Part shown: positions 25,906-34,006 of the stretch, one piece after another
Numbering within the stretch: the stretch's first letter is position 1
Layout: each line of letters starts with the position of its first letter
Origin: CBCXVS01 sp965178525
GTDB taxonomy: Bacteria > Tectomicrobia > Entotheonellia > Entotheonellales > Entotheonellaceae
Length of the DNA stretch: 42,879 nucleotides
Reading direction: 5' to 3'
NCBI GenBank assembly: GCA_965178525.1
Contig: CBCXVS010000018.1
Location: 1-42,879 of the forward strand
Program-made: the position numbers and the translations under genes
The notes under the pieces: generated by a model
Database searches by the model: none
The model's input: the letters and a program-made list of their open reading frames with translations, nothing else
Told to the model about the DNA's origin: nothing

Positions 25906-27012
25906 TTAAGTATTTTTTGTCCAGGGCCAACGCTTTTTCGGCCTCGTGCTGTCCCCGTCCAACGCCGCGAACTCACGCAGCAATTCTTCCTGCTGCTCTG
26001 TCAAGTAGGTAGGCGTTTGCACCACGATATGGATGATCTGATCACCACGCCGTCCGCTGCGGACATCGGGGATGCCATTGCCACGGAGCGATAGGGTTTC
26101 TCCGTTTTGAGTACCCCGGGGAATGGTGAGCATTTGGCCCTCCTCATACAAGGAGGGTACATCCACTTCCGCCCCAAGTGCCGCTTGCGGAAACGAAATC
26201 GGTAATTGGCAATGGATATTGTTGCCATGGCGTTCGAAAAACTCGTGCGGTTGCACGGAGATCATGACATACAGATCCCCCGGCGGCCCACTACTTGTGC
26301 CTTCTTCGCCCTCGCCGACCAGCCGCAAGCGAGCGCCGTCATCCACACCGGCCGGAACCTTGACCGACAGTTTCTTCGGGGCCTGCACCACGCCCCGGCC
26401 ACGGCATTTCGGGCAGGGGGTTTGGATCAGGGTTCCTTCCCCGCGACACTGGGGACAGGGGGTACGCAAAGCGAAGAAACCTTGGCGCCGTTCAACCTGG
26501 CCAATCCCGCCGCATGTACTACAGGTGGTCGGCTGCGTACCGGGTGCGGTGCGTTTGCCCAAGCAGTGGACACAGGTTTCCTGCTTGTCGAATTCAAGGA
26601 TTCTTTCGGCGCCAAAGACCGCTTCCTCGAACGTCACCCGCAGGTCATACCGTAAATCGGCCCCCGCTCGGGCGCTACCCCGGCCGCCGCGCCGTGACCC
26701 CGTGCCGAAGCCGAACAGATCCTCGAAAATACTACCGAAACTGGAAAAGACATCATCAAATCCCTGGAAGCCCTGAAAACCGGCGTTGCGTAGACCTTCA
26801 TGGCCATAGCGGTCATAAAGACTCCGTTTTTCCGGATCCTGCAAGACATCGTAGGCTTCGGAAGCCTCCTTGAAGCGTTCTTCCGCTTCGGGATTATCCG
26901 GGTTACGATCTGGATGGTATTGCAACGCCAGCTTACGGTAGGCTTTCTTGATTTCGTCATCGGTGCTGCTGCGTGAGACACCGAGGACGTCGTAGTAGTC
27001 CCTTTTGGCCAT
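25906..27012 (-). CDS. dnaJ: Chaperone protein DnaJ (type I, with zinc fingers)
   Basis: 368 residues from ATG 27012 (MAKRDYYDVLGVSRSS), with GAGGGA upstream; a frame extension to 27033 is not needed. J domain with the HPD motif in QYHPDRNPDNPEAEE, Gly/Phe-rich linker (FQGFQGFDDVFSSFGS), four CxxCxG-type zinc motifs (CVHCLGKR, CSTCGGIG, CPQCRGEG, CPKCRGRG) and the C-terminal substrate-binding domains. Stimulates DnaK ATPase. No dnaK or grpE is in the window. hspR lies ~515 bases upstream on the same strand. Confidence 0.95.
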   Translation of the reverse strand: MAKRDYYDVLGVSRSSTDDEIKKAYRKLALQYHPDRNPDNPEAEERFKEASEAYDVLQDPEKRSLYDRYGHEGLRNAGFQGFQGFDDVFSSFGSIFEDLFGFGTGSRRGGRGSARAGADLRYDLRVTFEEAVFGAERILEFDKQETCVHCLGKRTAPGTQPTTCSTCGGIGQVERRQGFFALRTPCPQCRGEGTLIQTPCPKCRGRGVVQAPKKLSVKVPAGVDDGARLRLVGEGEEGTSSGPPGDLYVMISVQPHEFFERHGNNIHCQLPISFPQAALGAEVDVPSLYEEGQMLTIPRGTQNGETLSLRGNGIPDVRSGRRGDQIIHIVVQTPTYLTEQQEELLREFAALDGDSTRPKKRWPWTKNT

Positions 27013-27526
27013 GGATATCCATCCCTCACTCAACTACAAACCGATGCCTTGCGGTATACCCGGCATACCCATGACCCTGGAGCGGGATGAGTCGTGCGTG
27101 GGGTGGCAAGACGTGGGTCGCTGTGTATATTAACAGTTGACACGTGTGCCGCCATCGGCACCGTCGTGGCAGGAAAAGGCTTTGCAAGTGCCTGGACAAA
27201 ACGCGTTACACCATGTTTCCGGAGGAAAGAAATATAACGCATGACGATCGGATACGAATCACGGGAGAAAACGCCACCGTGCCGTGTGATTCGGGGCCTG
27301 TGGATAGCACGTAGCCGCCACGTCCTGGCAACGATCCCCATGATGATTATGCTAAGCGTAACACGATTTTTGTTGGCCGCCAATGCCTCGACATGTCTGT
27401 GTGGCTGCCGGCGCCAGCCTTGTTGCGGTGGCAGGAAACCGAGGGGTTGTGTATTCACCATCATCGGCATCCTCTCGGGTGTGTTGCACCCCCAAACGGG
27501 CTTACCTCGATACCAGGGTGTTTAGT
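27013..27526. other. Gene-free stretch between hspR and dnaJ
   Basis: 514 bases. Open frames occur on both strands (for example 27241-27525 +) but have atypical composition, poor ribosome-site spacing and no family features. A dnaJ promoter should lie here; I see no clear sigma-70 pair. A search for HspR (HAIR-type) operator repeats by eye found none convincing. Confidence 0.45.
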
Positions 27527-27871
27527 TTACGGCGTGGTGTCGTGATGCGCGCTGTGAGACGCATGCTGTGCTTCCACCTCGGCATACATGGAAAGCAACG
27601 CGTCTTTCTCCGCTTGCGTTTCCCGTAATTTTTTGAGCAGTTCCATGATAATACCGACACCGGCCAGATTGACCCCCATCTCGCGGGTGAGATTCAAGAT
27701 GGTGCTGAGATGCTCGATATCTTGCCGGGAGTAGAGACGTGTGTTGCCCGCGGAACGCTCCGGCCGTAACAACCCTTCGCGTTCGTAGAGGCGTAGGGTT
27801 TGCGGATGCACATTGAACATGCCCGATACCACACTGATCGTAAAATATTCGCCGCTTTTCTTGGCTGCCAT
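27527..27871 (-). CDS. hspR: MerR-family heat-shock regulator HspR
   Basis: 114 residues. N-terminal winged helix-turn-helix of the MerR type: FTISVVSGMFNVHPQTLRLYEREGLLRPERSAGNTRLYS, followed by a coiled-coil (ELLKKLRETQAEKDALLSMY). The phrase 'HPQTLRLYEREGL' is typical of HspR, the repressor of dnaK/dnaJ-type operons. Starts 6 bases after the stop of the upstream J-protein gene, so the two form an operon that probably represses itself. Confidence 0.9.
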   Translation of the reverse strand: MAAKKSGEYFTISVVSGMFNVHPQTLRLYEREGLLRPERSAGNTRLYSRQDIEHLSTILNLTREMGVNLAGVGIIMELLKKLRETQAEKDALLSMYAEVEAQHASHSAHHDTTP

Positions 27872-27877
27872 GATGGC

Positions 27878-28804
27878 CTACCTCATCGTGGCGCGCGGCT
27901 GCAGTGGGTTGCGATGCACGAATTCTTCGAGCAATTCACGCGACCGCTGATCCAGTTGTTTGGGCAGCACAACGTGTACCTTGACGTATTGATCACCCTG
28001 GCCTTCCCCCTTCAGATTGGGTACACCTTTGCCGCGCAGGCGAAATTTCCGTCCGTTCTGCGTCCCAGCCGGTACCGTCATCGAAATGGCGCCGTCAACG
28101 GTCGGCACGTCAATCTTGGCGCCCAGCATGGCTTCTCCAAGTGTGATGGGTAGGTCGCAGATGATATCGTTTCCTTCGCGGGTGAAATACGTATGCGGCC
28201 GCACGCGCGTCGTGATATACAGATCCCCGGAGGCGCCGCCGTAGCGGCCGGCTTTGCCTTTGCCAGCGACCCGGATCCGAGACCCCGTATCGACCCCAGC
28301 GGGAATCTTGACCTGCACCCGGTCCACCGTGCCGTTCGGGCGTGACAGCCGCAGTTGGATAGTGGTGCCGCGCGCGGCATCCTCAAAACTAATGTCGACC
28401 ATCTGCTCTAGATCTTGAGTCTGCTGCGCCGTGCGCTGGGATTTCGGCTGTCTGCTGCCAAAAAAATCCTCGAAGATCGAGCCAAAGCTGTCAAAGCCGC
28501 CTTGATTTCCGAACAGGTCCCGAAAATTGCCCATCGTGAAGTCATGAGCCCCTCGCCCTGCGAAAGGATCGAATCCGCTACCGGAGGCTTGATGCCCAAA
28601 TTGGTCGTATTTTGACCGACTTTCGGGATTATCCAGCACGCTGTAGGCTTCGGAAATCTCTTTGAATTTTTGTTCGGCAGAGGGATCGCCCGGATTGACG
28701 TCCGGGTGATATTTGCGTGCCAATTTTCGATACGCTTGTTTGATCTCTTTGGCGGAAGCGCCACGTTGCACACCGAGTACGCTGTAATAGTCCTGCTTGG
28801 CCAT
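27878..28804 (-). CDS. DnaJ-like co-chaperone (CbpA type, no zinc finger)
   Basis: 308 residues. J domain MAKQDYYSVLGVQRGASAKE with HPD in KYHPDVNPGDPSAEQ, Gly/Phe-rich linker (GGFDSFGSIFEDFFGS), then straight into the C-terminal peptide-binding domains without CxxCxG motifs. This is the type II/CbpA architecture. First gene of the J-protein-hspR operon with a strong promoter at 28929-28957. Confidence 0.92.
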   Translation of the reverse strand: MAKQDYYSVLGVQRGASAKEIKQAYRKLARKYHPDVNPGDPSAEQKFKEISEAYSVLDNPESRSKYDQFGHQASGSGFDPFAGRGAHDFTMGNFRDLFGNQGGFDSFGSIFEDFFGSRQPKSQRTAQQTQDLEQMVDISFEDAARGTTIQLRLSRPNGTVDRVQVKIPAGVDTGSRIRVAGKGKAGRYGGASGDLYITTRVRPHTYFTREGNDIICDLPITLGEAMLGAKIDVPTVDGAISMTVPAGTQNGRKFRLRGKGVPNLKGEGQGDQYVKVHVVLPKQLDQRSRELLEEFVHRNPLQPRATMR

Positions 28805-28928
28805 GAACGGCTATCCTTGTGGCGGGCACATAGTAAGTATCATATAAAAAGCGGCACGATGTCGTACCGCACAGTTGACTTTAGGAAAGACGCATGAGTA
28901 CAGACAGGTTGAGGCTGAGTGTGCAGTG

Positions 28929-28957
28929 AATATAATATATGAGTCGTTGTCTGTCAA
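28929..28957 (-). promoter_or_regulatory. Sigma-70 promoter of the J-protein-hspR operon
   Basis: On the - strand: TTGACA (28952-28957), a 17-base spacer, then TATATT (28929-28934). The -35 is perfect and the -10 differs by one base. Transcription would start near 28922, ~118 bases before the J-protein ATG at 28804. The leader between is not repetitive and could contain an HspR site, but none is obvious. Confidence 0.75.
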
Positions 28958-29015
28958 CTTTTGGCGCGGTATATTTGTCCGGAGAAACGGTGAGACGGTG
29001 GGCGACGGGTATGGC

Positions 29016-29885
29016 TCAGTGCAGCGGTTTTTCGATTTCCATGAACGTGTCGCCATCCTTGAAAATCCGCACATCGCCCGTGGACTCGGAAATCACAATC
29101 GCCACGGCTGCCGTGACGGATGTGATACCCGCGGCAGCCACATGGCGGGAGCCAAGCCCTTGAGGCAACTCCACCGAGGAGCTCAGCGCCGCATTCAGAT
29201 GCCGTCCGGCTGACATCACCACGCCATCCTCACGAATCACGAAGGCGCCATCGAGCACCGAGAACTCTTTGAGGGTTTCGCGTAAGTGCGGATTGAGGAG
29301 GTGTCGCTCTTCCTCCGGATATCCCTGGAACGGATTAAAGATCGTTTGGCGGGAAAATTGCATCACTTTCTCACAATCGCCAATGACGAAAGTGGTCCCC
29401 ACTGGTTTGCCTTCGCGCCCCTGACTGGCCAATTCGACCGCCAGATTGAGAATGGCCTCGAACACGGCGGATGGGATATGTTGGGCAATCTCCGTGACAT
29501 GAGACGAGGTGAGGAGTTCGTGCTCCTTGCCAATGTCGACGACCACAATACAGTCGAGACTCGCAAAGTCCGGGATACCCGTGAGGCAGACGATCTTATC
29601 GCCCGCTGCGACATACCCTTCGGCCAGGCTCATAATCAAGGCGAGCTTGATTTGCGCCATCCGCGTGAGTGGAATAGGCGGAAGAGACAGAATGGAGGTA
29701 ATTTCGGCGCTGGGTTCGTCCTGGCGCCCGTGTTGCGTGACCAAAATGATATCGGTCTTTTCGAGCATCCCACTCGGGATGGGGTAATCTTGGATGACAT
29801 CAGCATAAATGAGCAGGGCTTTGGCCTGGATCTCATTGGCAATGGCACAGGCGGATTCCAGGATGAGCGTATTTAGGGGGCGCAT
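29016..29885 (-). CDS. dacZ: DacZ-like diadenylate cyclase (c-di-AMP synthase)
   Basis: 289 residues from ATG 29885 (MRPLNTLILESACAIANEIQ). The C-terminal half is a DAC catalytic domain: DGA motif in VLDGAFVIREDGVV (212-214) and the RH motif in GLGSRHVAAAGIT (247-248), where the usual RHR is RHV. The N-terminal ~130 residues have no DisA or CdaA (membrane) features but match the pyruvate-kinase-like alpha/beta domain of archaeal DacZ (LIYADVIQDY, IILVTQH, IPDFASLDCIVVVDIG). Makes c-di-AMP from two ATP. A frame extension to 30083 overlaps the promoter region and is not used. Divergent from fusA. Confidence 0.8.
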   Translation of the reverse strand: MRPLNTLILESACAIANEIQAKALLIYADVIQDYPIPSGMLEKTDIILVTQHGRQDEPSAEITSILSLPPIPLTRMAQIKLALIMSLAEGYVAAGDKIVCLTGIPDFASLDCIVVVDIGKEHELLTSSHVTEIAQHIPSAVFEAILNLAVELASQGREGKPVGTTFVIGDCEKVMQFSRQTIFNPFQGYPEEERHLLNPHLRETLKEFSVLDGAFVIREDGVVMSAGRHLNAALSSSVELPQGLGSRHVAAAGITSVTAAVAIVISESTGDVRIFKDGDTFMEIEKPLH

Positions 29886-29941
29886 AAGCGATTCATAACG
29901 TATAGAAAAGCGGCGTGATATGGAAAACTTTACTGCGCCAG

Positions 29942-29971
29942 AGTGTAATGTACGGCGTGTCGTGTTGTCAA
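29942..29971 (-). promoter_or_regulatory. Promoter of the diadenylate cyclase gene
   Basis: On the - strand: TTGACA (29966-29971), 18-base spacer, TACACT (29942-29947). Start would be near 29935, about 50 bases before the ATG at 29885. Confidence 0.6.
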
Positions 29972-30044
29972 ATAACAGGCGTTGTGAACCCACGCCAGCC
30001 GTGAGCAACCGGACGTTGAATGCTGCCGCTTGGGCGTCGTCCTC

Positions 30045-30053
30045 TGCTATAAT
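30045..30053 (+). promoter_or_regulatory. Extended -10 promoter of fusA
   Basis: TGCTATAAT: a perfect TATAAT (30048-30053) with the TGn extension, 65 bases before the EF-G ATG. No strong -35 at the right distance, as expected for an extended -10 promoter. Confidence 0.6.
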
Positions 30054-30117
30054 GGCATACGCCACATCAATACCTGTCGCCAACGATGTCTATGACTCGC
30101 AACAAAGGGAACGCCTT

Positions 30118-32145
30118 ATGCCGCCCATACACCGTTTACGGAATATCGGCATTATCTCGCATATCGATGCGGGGAAGACAACCGTCACCGAACGCATGCT
30201 GTACTATACGGGGCGCAGCCATAAACTCGGGGAAGTCCACGACGGCGAAGCGGCCATGGATTGGATGCCACAAGAGCGGGAGCGGGGCATCACCATTACC
30301 GCTGCGGCGACCACCTGCCTGTGGCAACAGCATCACATTACCATCATCGATACCCCGGGCCATGTGGATTTTGCGATTGAAGTGGAACGTTCGCTACGGG
30401 TGTTGGATGGTGCGGTGGCCATCTTTGCAGCAGTAGAAGGGGTGCAGCCCCAGTCGGAATCGGTCTGGTATCAGGCCGATCGCTATCGGGTGCCGCGTGT
30501 GGCGTTTATCAACAAGATGGATCGGCTGGGCGCGGACCACGAACGGGTGCTACAGGAGATCGAGGACAAATTGTCGGCGACGCCAGTTTTGATGCAGGTG
30601 CCGTTGGGTACGGAGGAGCACTTTCGCGGTGTGATCGATCTGATTGCGATGCAGAGCATCGTTTGGCACGAGGAAGATTTGGGCATGACCCCAGAGGTGG
30701 GGCCGATTCCGGCCGCGTGGGAAGAGGCGGCCCAGGCCCAACGTGAGGTGCTGCTCGACACCGTGGCGGAGTACGATGATGCCTTGTTGGAACAGTATCT
30801 GGCCGGTGCGCCTCTTGAACCTGCACCGATTCGGACAGCCGTGCGCCAGGCCACGCTCATGGGGGCTTTGGTGCCGGTATTCTTAGGCTCGGGGTTAAGA
30901 AACAAGGGGATACAGCCCCTCCTCGATGCGGTCATGTGGTATTTGCCCTCCCCGGCGGATGTGCCGTCGATCATGGGTATTGATCCACGCGACGACTCTG
31001 ACGTGGCCCGCGCCAATGATCCGAAGGAGCCGTTTGCCGCCCTGGCGTTTAAAGTCGCGCTCGACCAGGGTCGCCGGCTGACCTATTTGCGGCTCTATGG
31101 CGGCAGTCTGAAACCCGGGGCCGCGGTCTACAATGCGCGCACCGGCAAGCAAGAGCGGGCGGCCCGCATCCTGCGCATGTTTGCCAATAAACGCGAGCGC
31201 CTGGAGCACAGCAGTGCTGGGGAGATCGTCGCCGTTGCCGGTTTGAAAGAGACCACGACGGGCGATACGCTCTGTGAAGCCACGCATCCGTTACGCTTTG
31301 AAGCCATTCCGTATCCCAAACCGGTCATCACCCTGGCGATGGAGCCGATGACCATGGCGGATCAGTCGAAATTGGCGTTTGCCCTGGAGAAATTGTTGGA
31401 AGAAGATCCGACACTGCACATGACGTTTGATGAAGAACGCGGGCAGACGGTCCTGTCGGGCATGGGCGAATTGCATCTGGAAGTCCTGATTCGCCGTCTA
31501 CAAGATGAGTTCAATTTGCATGTTAATGTGGGCAGACCTCAGGTCGTCTATCGTGAGACGATTCTGGCCGAGGCCGAGGCGTGTGACACTTTTGAGCGTG
31601 AGATCGCTGGCCGACAGCAGTTTGCTGGCGCCTGTCTGGCTGTACAACCCGCGGACCATGGCATGGGACTGCAATTTAGTCGCGACATCGCGGAGGAGGC
31701 CGTTCCGGCCGACATCATCGAGGCCGTGTACCAGGGCGTACGGGATGCCGCGTCGTCAGGTGTCGTGCAGGGATATCCCGTGATCGACGTCCACGTGACG
31801 CTCCGGAGCATCACCTATCGCGCCGAAGACAGCACGCCCTTGGCCAGTAGCATCCTCGGGGGGCAGCTGTTTCGCCAGGCCCTGGAAGCGGCGCAACCTG
31901 TGCTTTTGGAACCGGTGATGCGTCTTGAAGTGCTCGTGCCCGAAGAATTTCTAGGCGGTGTGATTGGCGGCTTGCAAACCCGTCGTGGCATCATCGAAGG
32001 GGTCGAGGCGCGTGGGCGGTTGCAGGTCATTATGACGCTGGTGCCGTTAGCGGCGATGTTTGGTTATACGACCGATTTACGCTCGGCCAGTCAGGGTCGC
32101 GGGACCTTCACCATGCAGTTTGCACGTTATGCCCCGGTGGCCTAG
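30118..32145 (+). CDS. fusA: Translation elongation factor G
   Basis: 675 residues from ATG 30118 (MPPIHRLRNIGIISHIDAGK) with AAAGGGA upstream; the longer frame from 29920 contains the promoter and is not used. GTPase motifs: HIDAGKTT (P-loop), RERGITI (switch I), DTPGHVDF (switch II), NKMD. Domains II-V follow, with SGMGELHLEVLIRRL and the C-terminal EF-G fold (LAAMFGYTTDLRSASQGRGTF). Slightly shorter than the standard EF-G and not linked to rpsL/rpsG, so it may be a second EF-G paralogue. Its stop is followed by an imperfect inverted repeat. Confidence 0.93.
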   Translation: MPPIHRLRNIGIISHIDAGKTTVTERMLYYTGRSHKLGEVHDGEAAMDWMPQERERGITITAAATTCLWQQHHITIIDTPGHVDFAIEVERSLRVLDGAVAIFAAVEGVQPQSESVWYQADRYRVPRVAFINKMDRLGADHERVLQEIEDKLSATPVLMQVPLGTEEHFRGVIDLIAMQSIVWHEEDLGMTPEVGPIPAAWEEAAQAQREVLLDTVAEYDDALLEQYLAGAPLEPAPIRTAVRQATLMGALVPVFLGSGLRNKGIQPLLDAVMWYLPSPADVPSIMGIDPRDDSDVARANDPKEPFAALAFKVALDQGRRLTYLRLYGGSLKPGAAVYNARTGKQERAARILRMFANKRERLEHSSAGEIVAVAGLKETTTGDTLCEATHPLRFEAIPYPKPVITLAMEPMTMADQSKLAFALEKLLEEDPTLHMTFDEERGQTVLSGMGELHLEVLIRRLQDEFNLHVNVGRPQVVYRETILAEAEACDTFEREIAGRQQFAGACLAVQPADHGMGLQFSRDIAEEAVPADIIEAVYQGVRDAASSGVVQGYPVIDVHVTLRSITYRAEDSTPLASSILGGQLFRQALEAAQPVLLEPVMRLEVLVPEEFLGGVIGGLQTRRGIIEGVEARGRLQVIMTLVPLAAMFGYTTDLRSASQGRGTFTMQFARYAPVA

Positions 32146-32159
32146 TACATGCAGACAGA

Positions 32160-32284
32160 AGTCCGTCACCGGTTTGAGCACCGTAAATGCAACGGACTCA
32201 GCGATCTCAACCGGTGAACGATTTGTGGTACGCCGTACGAGTACGCGCGGTCAGCAGTCCGTGAGCCGTTTGAGCACCATTAAT
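32160..32284. repeat. Imperfect direct repeat with a hairpin
   Basis: Two ~29-bp copies (32160-32188 and 32256-32284) sharing AGTCCGT and TTTGAGCACC, with about five mismatches and a 96-base period. The first overlaps an inverted repeat, CACCGGTTTGAG (32167-32178) with CTCAACCGGTG (32206-32216). It lies between the convergent fusA and maf genes. No T-run is present, so terminator function is uncertain. Confidence 0.45.
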
Positions 32285-32310
32285 TCAGCCCGATCCAGAT
32301 TATCATGTGC

Positions 32311-32898
32311 TTACTCATTTGCGCTAGGAATCTGCAATCCCGCCTCGCGCAGCAAGGCGGCTGTCCGTTGTACGGGTAAACCCACCGCGTTGGTATAACA
32401 GCCATCGAAAGCGTCGACGAAGACACGGGCGCGGCCTTGGATGGCGTAAGCTCCTGCCTTGTCCAAAGGTTCTGTCGTGGCGATATAGGCGTCGATTTCA
32501 GCATCGGAAAGGGTGCGGAAGTGCACTTGGGTGCCCATGGAATCGAGCCGTGTCCACCCCTGGCTCTGCCGCAGCAGGGCCAGGCCCGTGAGCACCGTGT
32601 GTGAGCGGCCACTGAGACGGCGCAGCATCTGCCGGGCATCGGCCGCATCGCGAGGTTTGCCCAGTATGAGCGCGTCAATAGTCACAATCGTATCGACGCC
32701 CAGGACAAGAGCCATTGGGTAGTGCTGGGCGATGCGCTGGGCTTTGCTATGGGCCATGCGGAGCACATAGGCCTGGGGAGCTTCGCCGGGGTGAGGTTGT
32801 TCATCGATATCCGCTGGGATAATGTGGAATGGCAGGCCAACTTGCTGCAGCAGCTGTTGACGGCGTGGCGAGGCAGAGGCCAGAATAAGATTAGACAT
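32311..32898 (-). CDS. maf: Maf-family nucleotide pyrophosphatase
   Basis: 195 residues from ATG 32898 (MSNLILASASPRRQQLL), the diagnostic Maf start. The catalytic Asp/Lys region LGVDTIVTIDALILGKPRDAADA and the late DAFDGCYTNAVGLP are also present. Hydrolyses non-canonical nucleoside triphosphates (dTTP/UTP pyrophosphatase type). The ATG overlaps the end of the polyprenyl synthase gene by 8 bases, so the two are translationally coupled; upstream extension to 32991 is rejected for that reason. Confidence 0.93.
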   Translation of the reverse strand: MSNLILASASPRRQQLLQQVGLPFHIIPADIDEQPHPGEAPQAYVLRMAHSKAQRIAQHYPMALVLGVDTIVTIDALILGKPRDAADARQMLRRLSGRSHTVLTGLALLRQSQGWTRLDSMGTQVHFRTLSDAEIDAYIATTEPLDKAGAYAIQGRARVFVDAFDGCYTNAVGLPVQRTAALLREAGLQIPSANE

Positions 32899-33871
32899 CG
32901 CGTACGGTGACATAGTCAGCGAGAAGATGAAGCGTCTGAAGCGCTGGCGATGGGGTAAAATCATCCAACTGCTCTTTGGCCTGCGCCACATGCTCCTGAG
33001 CTTTGCTCAGGGTGGATTGTAACGCGTTGTATTTTTGGAGAATCGCCACGATAGCCGGCAAATCCCCATCACTCGCATCGGCATTGTGCACATACGCCGA
33101 AATGGCCTCGACTTCGGCCGGATTGGCCAGTTGCATGGCCGCAATAATCGGTAGCGTGATTTTGCCCTCTTTCAGATCGTTATTGACCGGCTTGCCCAGC
33201 TTCGCTTCGGGAGCCACGAAGTCCAGCGTGTCATCAGCCATCTGGAATGCTAACCCCAGGTGGTGTCCGTAGGCGGCCATCTTGGCGCGCTGCAGCGGCG
33301 AAATACCAGCAGCGAGCGCCCCGATCGTGCAGCTCGCCTCAAATAACGAGGCGGTTTTCAAGGCGATAATCCGGTAATAATCGGCTTCACGGATGGTGAG
33401 ATCCCGCTGTTTCAGCGTCTCGATGATCTGGCCTGTGGCCATCGCCTTGGTCACCTTGGCCACCGTTTCCATGACGAGATGATCTTTGTCGCTGAGGGCG
33501 AGCTCCATGGCTGTGGCATAGAGGTAATCGCCGATCAAAATCGAAATCTCGTTCCCCCAACGCCTGTTGACTGTTGGGTTTCCCCGGCGTAAATGGGCAT
33601 GATCGATGACATCGTCGTGGAGTAACGTCGCCGTATGAAGAAATTCGATGACCGTACAGAGGTCGTACACCCGTTCACCGACATAATTTCCCAGCCGGGC
33701 ACAGAGAATCAATAGCACCGGTCGGATGCGCTTTCCCCCGCTAGATAAGACATAGTGGCCGACATCGGAAATAAAGTTCACATCTGAAATCAGGTGGGTC
33801 GCAATGGCTTCCTCAACGCGCTCCAAGTCGTCCGCAACAAGCTGCGCAATTTGTTTGACTGACATAGACAC
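32891..33871 (-). CDS. ispB: Polyprenyl (octaprenyl-type) diphosphate synthase
   Basis: 326 residues. Trans-prenyltransferase with both Asp-rich motifs: LLHDDVIDHAHLRRGNPTVN (first) and FQMADDTLDFVAPEAKLGKP (second). The chain-length region before the first motif (EFLHTATLLHDD) fits long-chain synthases that make the ubiquinone or menaquinone side chain. Followed by maf with overlapping ends. Confidence 0.9.
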   Translation of the reverse strand: MSMSVKQIAQLVADDLERVEEAIATHLISDVNFISDVGHYVLSSGGKRIRPVLLILCARLGNYVGERVYDLCTVIEFLHTATLLHDDVIDHAHLRRGNPTVNRRWGNEISILIGDYLYATAMELALSDKDHLVMETVAKVTKAMATGQIIETLKQRDLTIREADYYRIIALKTASLFEASCTIGALAAGISPLQRAKMAAYGHHLGLAFQMADDTLDFVAPEAKLGKPVNNDLKEGKITLPIIAAMQLANPAEVEAISAYVHNADASDGDLPAIVAILQKYNALQSTLSKAQEHVAQAKEQLDDFTPSPALQTLHLLADYVTVRDV

Positions 33872-34006
33872 ACTTTCTCGCTATAACGTAAGAATTCCTG
33901 GCGGTGGCAACACTTTAGAGGGAAGCATAGTCGTTGTCAAGCGGTATTCCTCTGCAGCCTGAATACCTGGCATGCGAGACGGCACACCGGTATAGAAGGA
34001 GCTATC

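Noticed and set aside
26123..26776. 217-residue + strand open frame opposite dnaJ
   Set aside because: Antisense to the zinc-finger and substrate-binding region of dnaJ; a composition artefact of its codon use.
27241..27525. 94-residue + strand open frame between hspR and dnaJ
   Set aside because: GGAGG is too far (about 15 bases) from the ATG, composition is Cys/Arg-rich and no domain is recognisable.
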